Shown in pieces: positions 1-5,878 of a DNA stretch of 9,607 nucleotides. Below the pieces are notes generated by a model. The model searched no databases. It was not told where the DNA came from and saw only the letters and a program-made list of their open reading frames with translations. Numbering within the stretch: the stretch's first letter is position 1; every line of letters begins with the position of its first letter. A program made the translations under genes and the position numbers. Source of the stretch: Planctomycetota bacterium. Its GTDB lineage: Bacteria; Planctomycetota; Phycisphaerae; UBA1845. The stretch covers positions 1 to 9,607 of the forward strand of contig JAJRSP010000155.1 in the NCBI GenBank assembly GCA_024278775.1, in the 5' to 3' direction.

Positions 1-8
1 CAATAGGC

Positions 9-27
9 GGCCCGACACGAGCGGGCC
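9..27. other. GC-rich hairpin near the left edge
   Basis: A perfect 6-bp inverted repeat, GGCCCG (9-14) and CGGGCC (22-27), encloses a 7-nt loop. On the plus strand it is followed by ATTTC, on the minus strand by GCCTATTG, so neither side has the long U tract of a classical intrinsic terminator. It lies about 135 nt after the rplJ stop and could be part of an attenuator between rplJ and whatever follows (normally rplL), or the end of a plus-strand gene outside the window. The pairing is seen directly. The function is a guess. Confidence 0.3.
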
Positions 28-109
28 ATTTCATCCGCCGGAGTCATTCGTCCAGGCGAACCAGTCGGCATGCAGCGAAATAATGTTAACTCTAACCAAT
101 CCCACACAT

Positions 110-138
110 CCACCAACGGCACCGGCCGCAACTGGTGG
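110..138 (-). other. Imperfect hairpin just downstream of rplJ
   Basis: CCACCA (110-115) pairs with TGGTGG (133-138), and an inner CGGC (117-120) pairs with GCCG (125-128) around a 4-nt loop. The two helices are separated by a small asymmetric internal loop. In the minus transcript the structure begins about 22 nt after the rplJ stop codon. No U run follows, only a mildly AT-rich stretch with TTAACATTATTT. Hairpins after rplJ are plausible attenuation or RNA-processing sites in ribosomal protein operons, but nothing here proves a role. Confidence 0.35.
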
Positions 139-160
139 GCAATCCATCCGAGACAAGCTG

Positions 161-676
161 TCAGGCGGCCTTCTCAACCATCGCCTTGAGACAACCCGCA
201 ATCTTAGACGCGGGGGAGCCCGCGCAGCTGGCCAACGCACGACCCGGCGAACTTACCAACATCCCGATCTCGCCGATCAACTCACGCAGCCCCTTCATCT
301 TGGAAAGCTCTTCAACCCCGAAAATCTCCGGGTCACCATCCATGATGGCCGACTTGAGCGTGAGGGAGTCGAACTCCTTGACCGCCTCAGTAAGAAGCTT
401 GGCCAAATCCACAATCGAAGTCTCATCACTGGTGACTAGCGCACAAGGCCCTTGAAGGGAACCACCAAGCGGAGCCAATGCACCACCATCGAAGGCACGC
501 CGGGCAAGGCTGGTCCGGATCACCTGAATCCGACCCGCCTTCTCACGAACAGTGGCACGCAACCGCTCCTGCTCTTTCACGGTCATCCCGGTCATGTCGA
601 TCACGCACGCGCTCGACGTTCCCTCGTACCGCGATCGGTACTCGCTTGTCACCATATCTTTGACGGTCTTACTCAT
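161..676 (-). CDS. rplJ: Large ribosomal subunit protein uL10 (L10)
   Basis: L10 forms the base of the ribosomal stalk. It binds 23S rRNA through its N-terminal domain and carries L7/L12 dimers on its C-terminal helix, which recruits translational GTPases. The 171-residue product is in the family's usual size range. Residues 38-61 (RLRATVREK...VIRTSLARRA) match the conserved RNA-binding segment, 77-84 (GPCALVTS) matches the family's 'GP-A-L' strand, and 125-171 is the helical tail expected to hold L7/L12. The start is ATG with only a weak upstream purine stretch (GGGAC). It is the last complete gene of the cluster, 99 nt after rplA. In many bacteria L10 complexed with L12 represses its own leader; I cannot identify such a site here. 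rplL is not present in the 160 nt that remain downstream. Confidence 0.96.
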   Translation of the reverse strand: MSKTVKDMVTSEYRSRYEGTSSACVIDMTGMTVKEQERLRATVREKAGRIQVIRTSLARRAFDGGALAPLGGSLQGPCALVTSDETSIVDLAKLLTEAVKEFDSLTLKSAIMDGDPEIFGVEELSKMKGLRELIGEIGMLVSSPGRALASCAGSPASKIAGCLKAMVEKAA

Positions 677-775
677 GATTCGTCCCGTTTCTTTTCAACC
701 GCAACATCCATACCCGCCGGCTCGGTTATACCCACTCAGCAAGTAACCCACCATGAACAGCAACCGAACCCGTCA

Positions 776-1501
776 CTACGCCACTTCAACCGACACCGAC
801 GGAGTATGTGTGGCCGAAAGGCAAATACGCTTCATATACGTTCCCTTCGTCGCCGTCGGCTTCAGCTTTGTAAAGTGGCTAATCGCAGCGGTGATGTTCT
901 CTTTCAAGTCTGCATCCGGGAAGCTCGCCTTTCCGACCGGCAGGTGGATATTGCCACCGGCATCGTTGCGAAACTCAATCCGGCCGGCGGAGAAATCCTT
1001 CACGGCCTGTGCCACATCCGGCGTCACCGTACCCGCCTTCGGGCTCGGCATCTTTCCTGTCGGACCCAGCACACGACCCAGCTTTCCAACCTTTCCCATC
1101 ATCGACGGGTGGGCGACGGCCACATCGAAATCCATCCAGCCCTTTGCGATCTTGTCTACGAGCTCGACGCCGCCGACCTCCACCGCCCCGGCCGCCGTCG
1201 CCTCCTCTGCGACCGACCCTTCGCAGAACGCAATCACCGTCCGCGACTTGCCGATTCCCTTCGGCAGAGAAATGGCACCTCGGAGCATCTGGTCCGCCTG
1301 GCGTGGATCAATCCCCAAGTGCATGACCAACTCAACCGTCTGATCTACCGCCTTGCGTTTCTTGCCGTTCTTGTAGGAGCGGTCGCCTTTGACGGCCACC
1401 ATCTTCTTGACAGCCGCAATCCCCGCATCCAGATCGACCGGTGCGGAAAGATCGCCTCCAGCCTCCACCATCTTTCGATAGGCCACGCCTCGATAAGCCA
1501 T
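776..1501 (-). CDS. rplA: Large ribosomal subunit protein uL1 (L1)
   Basis: L1 binds 23S rRNA helices H76-H78 and forms the mobile L1 stalk that helps release deacylated tRNA from the E site. In many bacteria it also represses the rplK-rplA mRNA. Counting from the ATG, landmarks are [10 protein letters not shown] near 62-71, LPKGIGKS at 79-86, the signature [17 protein letters not shown] at 139-155 followed by AGTVTPDV, and the C-terminal KENITAA and [11 protein letters not shown] blocks. I chose the ATG at 1501 ([11 protein letters not shown], 241 residues) because it aligns with the family's N-terminus. A TTG four codons upstream (1513) is also open but sits only 1 nt after an AGAGAG, too close for a ribosome binding site. 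About ten extra basic residues (YKNGKKRK) are inserted near 43-50 relative to E. coli L1. It lies between rplK (gap about 65 nt) and rplJ. Confidence 0.95.
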   Translation of the reverse strand: MAYRGVAYRKMVEAGGDLSAPVDLDAGIAAVKKMVAVKGDRSYKNGKKRKAVDQTVELVMHLGIDPRQADQMLRGAISLPKGIGKSRTVIAFCEGSVAEEATAAGAVEVGGVELVDKIAKGWMDFDVAVAHPSMMGKVGKLGRVLGPTGKMPSPKAGTVTPDVAQAVKDFSAGRIEFRNDAGGNIHLPVGKASFPDADLKENITAAISHFTKLKPTATKGTYMKRICLSATHTPSVSVEVA

Positions 1502-1566
1502 GTCTCTGCCCAAACTCTCTATAATCTACTTCGAAACCGGCGGCTCATTACCCAGCCGTCGAATCG

Positions 1567-2001
1567 CTAATCCACCACATCGATGCCCATCGAACGCGCC
1601 GTGCCTGCGATGATCTTCGCAGCCGCATCTACCGTATAGGCGTTAAGGTCTGCCAGCTTCCGCTCACCAATATCCCGAACCTGAGCCATCGTTACGGTGC
1701 CGACCTTGTCCTTGTTGGGCACGCCGCTGCCCTTGGCGACCTTGGCCGCATCCTTCAGCAAGACCGCCGCAGGCGAGCTTTTGACCACGAAGCTGAAGCT
1801 CCGATCCGACCAGACCGAGATCACGATACCCACGGTCATGCCGTTCATCGCAGCGGTTTCCGCGTTGAACTGCTGAATAAACTGACCGATGTTCACACCG
1901 TGCTGCCCCAACGCCGGACCAATCGGCGGAGCCGGCGTCGCCTGTCCACCGGGAGCCTGCAACTTGATCGTCGCGGTTAAGTCCTTGCCTTTTTTCGCCA
2001 C
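1567..2001 (-). CDS. rplK: Large ribosomal subunit protein uL11 (L11)
   Basis: L11 binds the 23S rRNA GTPase-associated centre with L10 and takes part in factor-dependent GTP hydrolysis and the stringent response. The 144-residue product matches the usual length of about 141. Landmarks are the N-terminal [22 protein letters not shown] block (about 18-39) with its conserved prolines, then [10 protein letters not shown], and the rRNA-binding C-terminal domain ending [23 protein letters not shown]...[10 protein letters not shown]. The start is GTG (M-A-K-K-G), with AGAGGA about 10 nt upstream (2012-2017). It is 102 nt downstream of nusG and followed by rplA, the classical nusG-rplK-rplA order. 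In other bacteria L1 binds the leader of this gene; no clear mimic site was recognised here. Confidence 0.97.
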   Translation of the reverse strand: MAKKGKDLTATIKLQAPGGQATPAPPIGPALGQHGVNIGQFIQQFNAETAAMNGMTVGIVISVWSDRSFSFVVKSSPAAVLLKDAAKVAKGSGVPNKDKVGTVTMAQVRDIGERKLADLNAYTVDAAAKIIAGTARSMGIDVVD

Positions 2002-2103
2002 CGCTGAACCGTCCTCTACTCAAAGAACCAGACCGCCACACCTCTAGCGGACCCGGAACAACCGATCCCAAAGGACCAGTCAAAAATACGACTCGCCGAA
2101 ACG

Positions 2104-2865
2104 CTATTCGACCTTTTCCAGTTCCCAATAACCCACTTCCACCGGCGTCTGCCGACCGAAAATCGACACGATCACAGACACCATACCGCGACGCTCATCG
2201 ACGGCCTCGACCTCGCCCTCATAGCTCTCGAATGCACCACCCGTGATTTTCACCTGCTCGCCAGGCTTGATATTGAGCCCGGACAGGGTGGGCTCTTCGT
2301 CGGCCGACCTGGACGCCTCAAGCATCTGGACGACATCGGCCTCGGGCATGCTCGTCGGTTTGCCGTCCGAGCCGATGAAATCGCCGACACCGCTTGTTTC
2401 CTTAATCAGGAACCACACGCCCTCAATAACGGAGCCATCCTCCTCGACGGCCATCTCGACAAACACATAACCCGGATACAACTTGCGTTCGTGAACCTTA
2501 AGAACGCCCGCCTTCATCCGCTTTTCTTTGAGCGTCGGAACGAGAATGCGTCCCACACGGTCCTCAAGCCCCTCGATCTTCACCTTGCGCTCAAGCGTCG
2601 AGCGAACCTGCCCCTCCTTGTTGGAGGCGACGCGCAACACATACCAACCCATACCTGGTGCCGTGGTGGGCACCTCAGCTTCACCCGACGCGCCCTCGTC
2701 CGACGTCGCAGACCCGGACCCCGAAGGATCAGAATCATCAGCGCCTTCCGCTACGGTATCGGATGCCGTGTTGGCATCCGCGTTGACATCATCGTCACCG
2801 CCAACGGCCACCGTGCCGGCCACGCCGTCTTTCTGCTCATCCACGTTGGTGGGCTCTTCCGTCAT
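2104..2865 (-). CDS. nusG: Transcription elongation/antitermination factor NusG, with acidic N-terminal extension
   Basis: NusG binds the RNA polymerase clamp through its NGN domain and couples polymerase to Rho or to ribosomal protein S10 through its KOW domain. The NGN domain begins at GWYVLRVASNKE (about residue 73) and includes LYPGYVFVEM (129-138). The KOW domain is at about 197-230 (KPGEQVKITGGAFESYEGEV), and the C-terminus is VEVGYWELEKV. From residue 72 on, the protein is about 182 residues, the normal NusG length. The preceding 71 residues are Asp/Glu/Ser/Gly/Ala-rich, look disordered, and have no match I recognise. The ATG overlaps the secE stop (ATGA), so the two genes are translationally coupled and the upstream start is favoured over internal Met72. 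Confidence 0.95.
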   Translation of the reverse strand: MTEEPTNVDEQKDGVAGTVAVGGDDDVNADANTASDTVAEGADDSDPSGSGSATSDEGASGEAEVPTTAPGMGWYVLRVASNKEGQVRSTLERKVKIEGLEDRVGRILVPTLKEKRMKAGVLKVHERKLYPGYVFVEMAVEEDGSVIEGVWFLIKETSGVGDFIGSDGKPTSMPEADVVQMLEASRSADEEPTLSGLNIKPGEQVKITGGAFESYEGEVEAVDERRGMVSVIVSIFGRQTPVEVGYWELEKVE

Positions 2866-3422
2866 GACTTCAGTGCGCCTATCGCCTTAAATAACTGTTG
2901 AAAGCCAAGATCCGCCGCAAAGAGGAACACCGCCATCAGCAACGTAAAAAAGATCACGACCTTGGTGGAGCCAATCACCTCTCTGCGCGATGACCAGTTC
3001 ACTTTCTTCATCTCACCCTCAGTGGCGATCATGAAGTCACTGGAGGTCCGCCGGCCGTAGACCAAGTGCCAGGCACCGGCAAAACAAATCAGACCGAACG
3101 CCAACGGCACACCCACGGTAATCAGGAAACGCCAGCCCTCATCACCTTCAAAGATCTGCAACTGATCGTAAATAGCCATGACACCCCAGGCGATCATCAC
3201 ACCGGCCCCCACAAGGGTGCCATTGCGAGTCCACCGCCCCTGCTCGGGCTTGTACGCCGTGAACAAGCCGCGACCCGATCGAGAGCCGCCGGAACCGGAG
3301 CCGCCCGATCCACGACCGCCACCACCTGATCCACCACGACCGGAACCACCGCCCGAACCACCGCCGGACGAGCCACGGCTCTTGTCCTCAGGCGGATCCA
3401 ATGTGGTTTGCATCTGACTCAT
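2862..3422 (-). CDS. secE: Preprotein translocase subunit SecE, with Gly/Ser-rich N-terminus
   Basis: SecE clamps SecY in the SecYEG channel that exports unfolded proteins through the inner membrane. The family's conserved core is at the C-terminus: an amphipathic helix with the EMKKVNWSSRREVIGSTKVV motif (about 137-156) and then the essential transmembrane helix (about 157-173). Two further hydrophobic segments, about 67-85 and 97-121, give three predicted membrane spans, as in E. coli SecE and unlike the short single-span form of many bacteria. Residues 17-52 are a nearly pure Gly/Ser/Arg tract with no known SecE counterpart. The gene follows tRNA-Trp by 73 nt and overlaps nusG by 4 nt, the standard secE-nusG arrangement. 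The ATG has only a weak AAAAGG ahead of it. Confidence 0.93.
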   Translation of the reverse strand: MSQMQTTLDPPEDKSRGSSGGGSGGGSGRGGSGGGGRGSGGSGSGGSRSGRGLFTAYKPEQGRWTRNGTLVGAGVMIAWGVMAIYDQLQIFEGDEGWRFLITVGVPLAFGLICFAGAWHLVYGRRTSSDFMIATEGEMKKVNWSSRREVIGSTKVVIFFTLLMAVFLFAADLGFQQLFKAIGALKS

Positions 3423-3495
3423 TGGCCTTTTCTTTCTGCAAACGCGCCCGCATCCCAGGCGTCAACTACCGCAAGCGAACGACCAGCGACTCCCA

Positions 3496-3568
3496 CAGGA
3501 GCGGAGGGACTCGAACCCCCAACCGCCGGTTTTGGAAACCGGAGCTCTGCCAATTGAGCTACGCTCCT
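3496..3568 (-). tRNA. trnW: tRNA-Trp (anticodon CCA)
   Basis: The minus strand folds as a complete 73-nt cloverleaf. The 7-bp acceptor stem is AGGAGCG/CGCTCCT, the D arm is GCTC...GAGC, the anticodon stem is CCGGT/ACCGG with loop TTCCAAA (anticodon CCA), and the T arm is GGGGG-TTCGAGT-CCCTC, with one G-T pair in the stem. The discriminator base is G, as expected for bacterial tRNA-Trp. The 3' CCA is not encoded and must be added post-transcriptionally. It lies between rpmG and secE, the position seen in many bacteria (tuf - trpT - secE - nusG), and is probably processed from the cluster transcript. Confidence 0.97.
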
Positions 3569-3625
3569 AAGCAGACGCCCTCATAACCAACGTCCATCCG
3601 CAGAACGCCGCCGGCGAAGTCCGCG

Positions 3626-3793
3626 TCACTTTCGCTTGATCTTGTGGATCGTGTGCTTACGCTCACGCTTACAATACTTCGACAGCTCAATCTTGGGGGT
3701 GCCCCCCTGAACATTCACACTCGTGCGATAGTTCAAGTCGCGGCACTCCTTGCATTGAAGCCACACATATTCTCGTTTTGCCGCCTTAGCCAT
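3626..3793 (-). CDS. rpmG: Large ribosomal subunit protein bL33 (L33)
   Basis: This 55-residue basic protein starts MAKAAKREYVWLQCKEC and ends KHTIHKIKRK. L33 is a small 50S protein near the E site and exists in zinc-binding (four Cys, CxxC...CxxC) and zinc-free forms. Here the first pair is intact (C14, C17), but the second motif reads YCKRERKHT: C41 is present and the fourth cysteine is replaced by Glu (E44). This may be a zinc site with an altered ligand or one being lost. The gene sits between tuf (57 nt downstream of its stop) and tRNA-Trp. It was identified by direct reading of the minus strand, being short. Confidence 0.93.
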   Translation of the reverse strand: MAKAAKREYVWLQCKECRDLNYRTSVNVQGGTPKIELSKYCKRERKHTIHKIKRK

Positions 3794-3849
3794 ACTCGCT
3801 CACTTCCGCGTAGCTGCGGGAACCCTCGCCACCGAGAGACCCGACGCCC

Positions 3850-5052
3850 CTATTCGATGACCTTCACGACCACGCCCGAACCGACCGTTCGACCACCCTC
3901 GCGAACCGCAAACCGAAGCCCCTCTTCCATAGCGATCGGCTTGCCCAACTCGATGTCCATCTCGATATTGTCACCTGGCATACACATCTCAGCTCCTTTG
4001 AGCGTCAGCGCACCGGTGACATCAGTGGTGCGGAAGTAGAACTGCGGGCGGTACCCGTTGAAGAACGGCGTGTGACGACCGCCTTCCTCCTGAGTCAACA
4101 CGTAGACTTGACCCTCAAATTTCGTATGGGGATGGATCGTGCCGGGCTTGGCCAGCACGTGCCCGCGTTCGATTTCATCCTTCTTGGTGCCGCGAAGCAG
4201 ACAGCCAACGTTATCGCCGGCTTCTCCGGAATCCAGCGTCTTGTTAAACATCTCCACACCCGTCACCGTGGTCTTTTGCGTCTCGGTCAGACCCACGATC
4301 TCAACCTCATCGCCCACAACCACTTTCCCGCGATCAATACGACCGGTGGCCACGGTACCACGCCCCTTGATGCTGAACACGTCCTCCACCGACATCAAAA
4401 ACGGCTGATCGACGTCACGTTCGGGCAACGGAATGTAGCTGTCCAACTGAGCCAGCAGCTCTTTGATGCACTTGTTGGCCTCGGGGTCACTGGGGTTCTG
4501 CGTGGCCGGCAAAGCCGAACCGCGAACCACGGGGATATCATCGCCCGGGAAGTCATACTTGCTCAGCAGTTCGCGAACCTCCATCTCAACGAGGTCCAGC
4601 AACTCCTCGTCATCAACCAGATCCGCCTTGTTCATAAACACGACGATATATGGCACGTTCACCTGACGAGCGAGCAGAATGTGCTCTCGCGTCTGCGGCA
4701 TCGGACCATCGGAAGAAGACACCACCAGAATCGCCCCGTCCATCTGGGCCGCACCGGTAATCATGTTCTTGACGTAGTCAGCGTGACCGGGGCAATCGAT
4801 GTGTGCGTAGTGACGGTTTTCCGTTTCGTACTCCACGTGTGACGTCGCGATCGTCAAAATCTTTGTCGAATCGCGGCGTCCCTGAGACTCAGACGCCTTC
4901 GCCACTTCGTCGTAAGAAATGGCCTTGCACATACCGGTCTCCGCCTGCACCTGGCACAACGCCGCGGTCAACGTCGTTTTTCCGTGGTCAACGTGGCCGA
5001 TCGTGCCGACGTTCACGTGGGGTTTCGTTCTCTCAAAAATTTCCTTCGCCAT
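3850..5052 (-). CDS. tuf: Translation elongation factor EF-Tu
   Basis: EF-Tu carries aminoacyl-tRNA to the ribosomal A site as a GTP complex. All G-domain motifs are present: GHVDHGKT (19-26), DCPGH (86-90, with the catalytic His at 90), NKAD (141-144) and SAL (179-181). Domains II and III follow to residue 400 with the usual blocks RGTVATGRI (231-239), GGRHTPFF (324-331) and GYRPQFYFR (333-341). The N-terminus [15 protein letters not shown] fixes the start. It has a GGAGGT ribosome site 9 nt upstream. Switch I (about 45-70) is unusual: the almost universal RGITI is replaced by TKILTI within a segment about five residues longer than in E. coli, although the Mg-coordinating Thr (T67) is kept. 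I recall a similar segment in other planctomycetes. Confidence 0.98.
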   Translation of the reverse strand: MAKEIFERTKPHVNVGTIGHVDHGKTTLTAALCQVQAETGMCKAISYDEVAKASESQGRRDSTKILTIATSHVEYETENRHYAHIDCPGHADYVKNMITGAAQMDGAILVVSSSDGPMPQTREHILLARQVNVPYIVVFMNKADLVDDEELLDLVEMEVRELLSKYDFPGDDIPVVRGSALPATQNPSDPEANKCIKELLAQLDSYIPLPERDVDQPFLMSVEDVFSIKGRGTVATGRIDRGKVVVGDEVEIVGLTETQKTTVTGVEMFNKTLDSGEAGDNVGCLLRGTKKDEIERGHVLAKPGTIHPHTKFEGQVYVLTQEEGGRHTPFFNGYRPQFYFRTTDVTGALTLKGAEMCMPGDNIEMDIELGKPIAMEEGLRFAVREGGRTVGSGVVVKVIE

Positions 5053-5061
5053 AGAATCCTG

Positions 5062-5067
5062 ACCTCC
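5062..5067 (-). promoter_or_regulatory. Strong Shine-Dalgarno of tuf
   Basis: The minus strand reads GGAGGT, a perfect anti-SD complement, 9 nt before the tuf ATG. It is the clearest ribosome binding site in the cluster; most neighbours have weak ones. This fits a highly translated gene and confirms the tuf start. Confidence 0.85.
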
Positions 5068-5230
5068 ACTCGCTCAACGTTGCCCGTCGAGGCATCTGTG
5101 TTTCGCACCCCGCGTCGCCAAATCGCGCGTGGTAGCGTACGTGTCTACTTCTCGCTCGCAACCGTCCCGTCACGAGCGGTACCCAATAGCGCTTATTCCG
5201 AATCGCTGCTTCCGTGCCGCAGGTGACGCT

Positions 5231-5249
5231 CACGAAAAACGGCTTCGTG
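5231..5249 (-). other. Hairpin between tRNA-Thr and tuf
   Basis: CACGAA (5231-5236) and TTCGTG (5244-5249) form a 6-bp stem with a 7-nt loop, beginning about 24 nt downstream of the tRNA-Thr 3' end in the 221-nt tuf leader. No U run follows. It may protect or position the processing site that separates the tRNA from tuf mRNA. The rest of this leader shows no recognisable structure apart from the tuf ribosome site. Confidence 0.35.
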
Positions 5250-5273
5250 TTTCCGGTTCGCTTCCACACAAAA

Positions 5274-5346
5274 AGCTGCTGACGGGAATCGAACCCGTGA
5301 CCTCGTCCTTACCAAGGACGCACTCTACCGACTGAGCTACAGCAGC
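5274..5346 (-). tRNA. trnT: tRNA-Thr (anticodon GGT)
   Basis: The minus strand gives a 73-nt cloverleaf. The acceptor stem is GCTGCTG/CAGCAGC, the D arm is GCTC...GAGT, the anticodon stem is CGTCC/GGACG with loop TTGGTAA (anticodon GGT, reading ACC/ACU), and the T arm is ACGGG-TTCGATT-CCCGT. No CCA is encoded; the 3' end runs into TTTTT (the discriminator would be U). It is the first gene of the cluster, 221 nt ahead of tuf, recalling the thrT-tufB linkage of enterobacteria. U36-A37 makes it a substrate for t6A modification, the reaction of the TsaD encoded at the right end of the window. Confidence 0.97.
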
Positions 5347-5359
5347 GCGCGAACCGAAC

Positions 5360-5388
5360 GTGTCGGCCCGGCCCGGTTTGGCCGACAC
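5360..5388 (-). other. 9-bp hairpin just upstream of tRNA-Thr
   Basis: GTGTCGGCC (5360-5368) is perfectly complementary to GGCCGACAC (5380-5388), leaving an 11-nt GC-rich loop. In the minus transcript it ends 13 nt before the tRNA 5' end. It lacks a following U tract, so an intrinsic terminator is unlikely. A processing or folding role for the tRNA precursor is more plausible. Confidence 0.5.
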
Positions 5389-5425
5389 CACCCGCCGCCA
5401 ACGAGGCGGCCACTCGCCACCCAGG

Positions 5426-5450
5426 ACAGTCAACTACCGTACAGTCAACT
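5426..5450 (-). repeat. Pair of 10-bp direct repeats (AGTTGACTGT)
   Basis: AGTTGACTGT occurs twice on the minus strand, at 5450-5441 and 5435-5426, with a 15-nt period. Each copy contains TTGACT, close to a -35 hexamer, but no acceptable -10 lies at the right distance. They sit about 85-105 nt downstream of the main promoter. They could be remnants of tandem promoters or a binding site for a regulator. Confidence 0.5.
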
Positions 5451-5538
5451 CCCGCTCACCACAGGCACCGCCCTACAGACGGTCTCCGAAGCCGCACGGG
5501 ACGCGCCAACTGAGCCAGGCAGCGCCCGGAGCCCGGCA

Positions 5539-5566
5539 AGTATACGCATCGGACAATCACTGTCAA
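5539..5566 (-). promoter_or_regulatory. Near-consensus sigma70 promoter of the tuf/ribosomal cluster
   Basis: The minus strand has TTGACA (5566-5561), a 16-nt spacer, and TATACT (5544-5539). The -35 is perfect and the -10 matches five of six positions including TA...T. Transcription should start near 5532 and run through tRNA-Thr, tuf, rpmG, tRNA-Trp and into secE-nusG-rplKAJ. It is the strongest promoter-like sequence I found on the minus strand. It lies in the 517-nt gene-free stretch 5347-5863. The part upstream of the promoter (5567-5863) shows nothing else recognisable except a short GGGG-ACT-CCCC pairing at 5800-5810. Confidence 0.8.
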
Positions 5567-5845
5567 ACCCCAAACCAGAAGCACTTGGCCCGCCGCAAGG
5601 CCGTTTCGGAGGTCGGAAGGCGGGTATCACACCCCAGTCTCCGCACCCCAAAACCAGCCATGAAGGTCGGGAGAGACCGGTACCGCTCGCATCGCACCGC
5701 CACCTGGACGCAGGAGACACTCATTCTCCATGATTCGCTACCACTCACGCTATCCGTACCACGTGGTCCAGGCTACGGCTCCCGCGGACAGCCGCCACCG
5801 GGGACTCCCCCTCAACCACGGGCACGTACGTTCGGCGTCGTCCGC

Positions 5846-5878
5846 TACGGCGTGCATCGCCCCTTACGGTGTGCATCG
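5846..5878 (-). repeat. Short tandem duplication spanning the secreted gene's stop codon
   Basis: On the plus strand TACGGCGTGCATCG (5846-5859) and TACGGTGTGCATCG (5865-5878) differ at one base and recur with a 19-bp period. Read on the minus strand, the upstream copy encodes the protein's last residues RCTP and the TAA stop. The other copy, out of phase after the stop, would again read RCTP followed by TAG. This looks like a small tandem duplication of the gene's end, with the protein terminating at the first copy. Confidence 0.65.

Larger units (their letters stand above)
5347..5532 (-). promoter_or_regulatory. Structured leader of the tRNA-Thr/tuf cluster
   Basis: Between the predicted start site (about 5532) and tRNA-Thr lie about 185 nt without a gene. 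The stretch is GC-rich and holds, in transcript order, a pair of TTGACTGT direct repeats, a 6-bp hairpin GCCGCC/GGCGGC (5394-5399/5405-5410) and a 9-bp hairpin ending 13 nt before the tRNA. No ORF with a ribosome site or protein similarity was found. The leader could serve tRNA 5' processing or growth-rate control. That is inference from position. Confidence 0.4.

Noticed and set aside
677..775. Possible promoter (TATAAC) in the rplA-rplJ spacer
   Set aside because: No acceptable -35 hexamer lies 16-18 nt upstream. A single AT-rich hexamer is not enough.
452..1570. 372-codon open frame on the plus strand across rplJ and rplA
   Set aside because: It lies antisense to two certain ribosomal protein genes, has a low-complexity His/Arg-rich translation and no family similarity. 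It is a by-product of GC-rich codon use on the other strand.
4072..4842. 256-codon plus-strand frame antisense to tuf
   Set aside because: It mirrors the EF-Tu coding strand and has no ribosome site. Long antisense frames over tuf are a common artefact.
5800..5811. GGGG-ACT-CCCC pairing as a terminator for the secreted gene
   Set aside because: The stem is only 4 bp with a 3-nt loop and no U tract follows on the minus strand.
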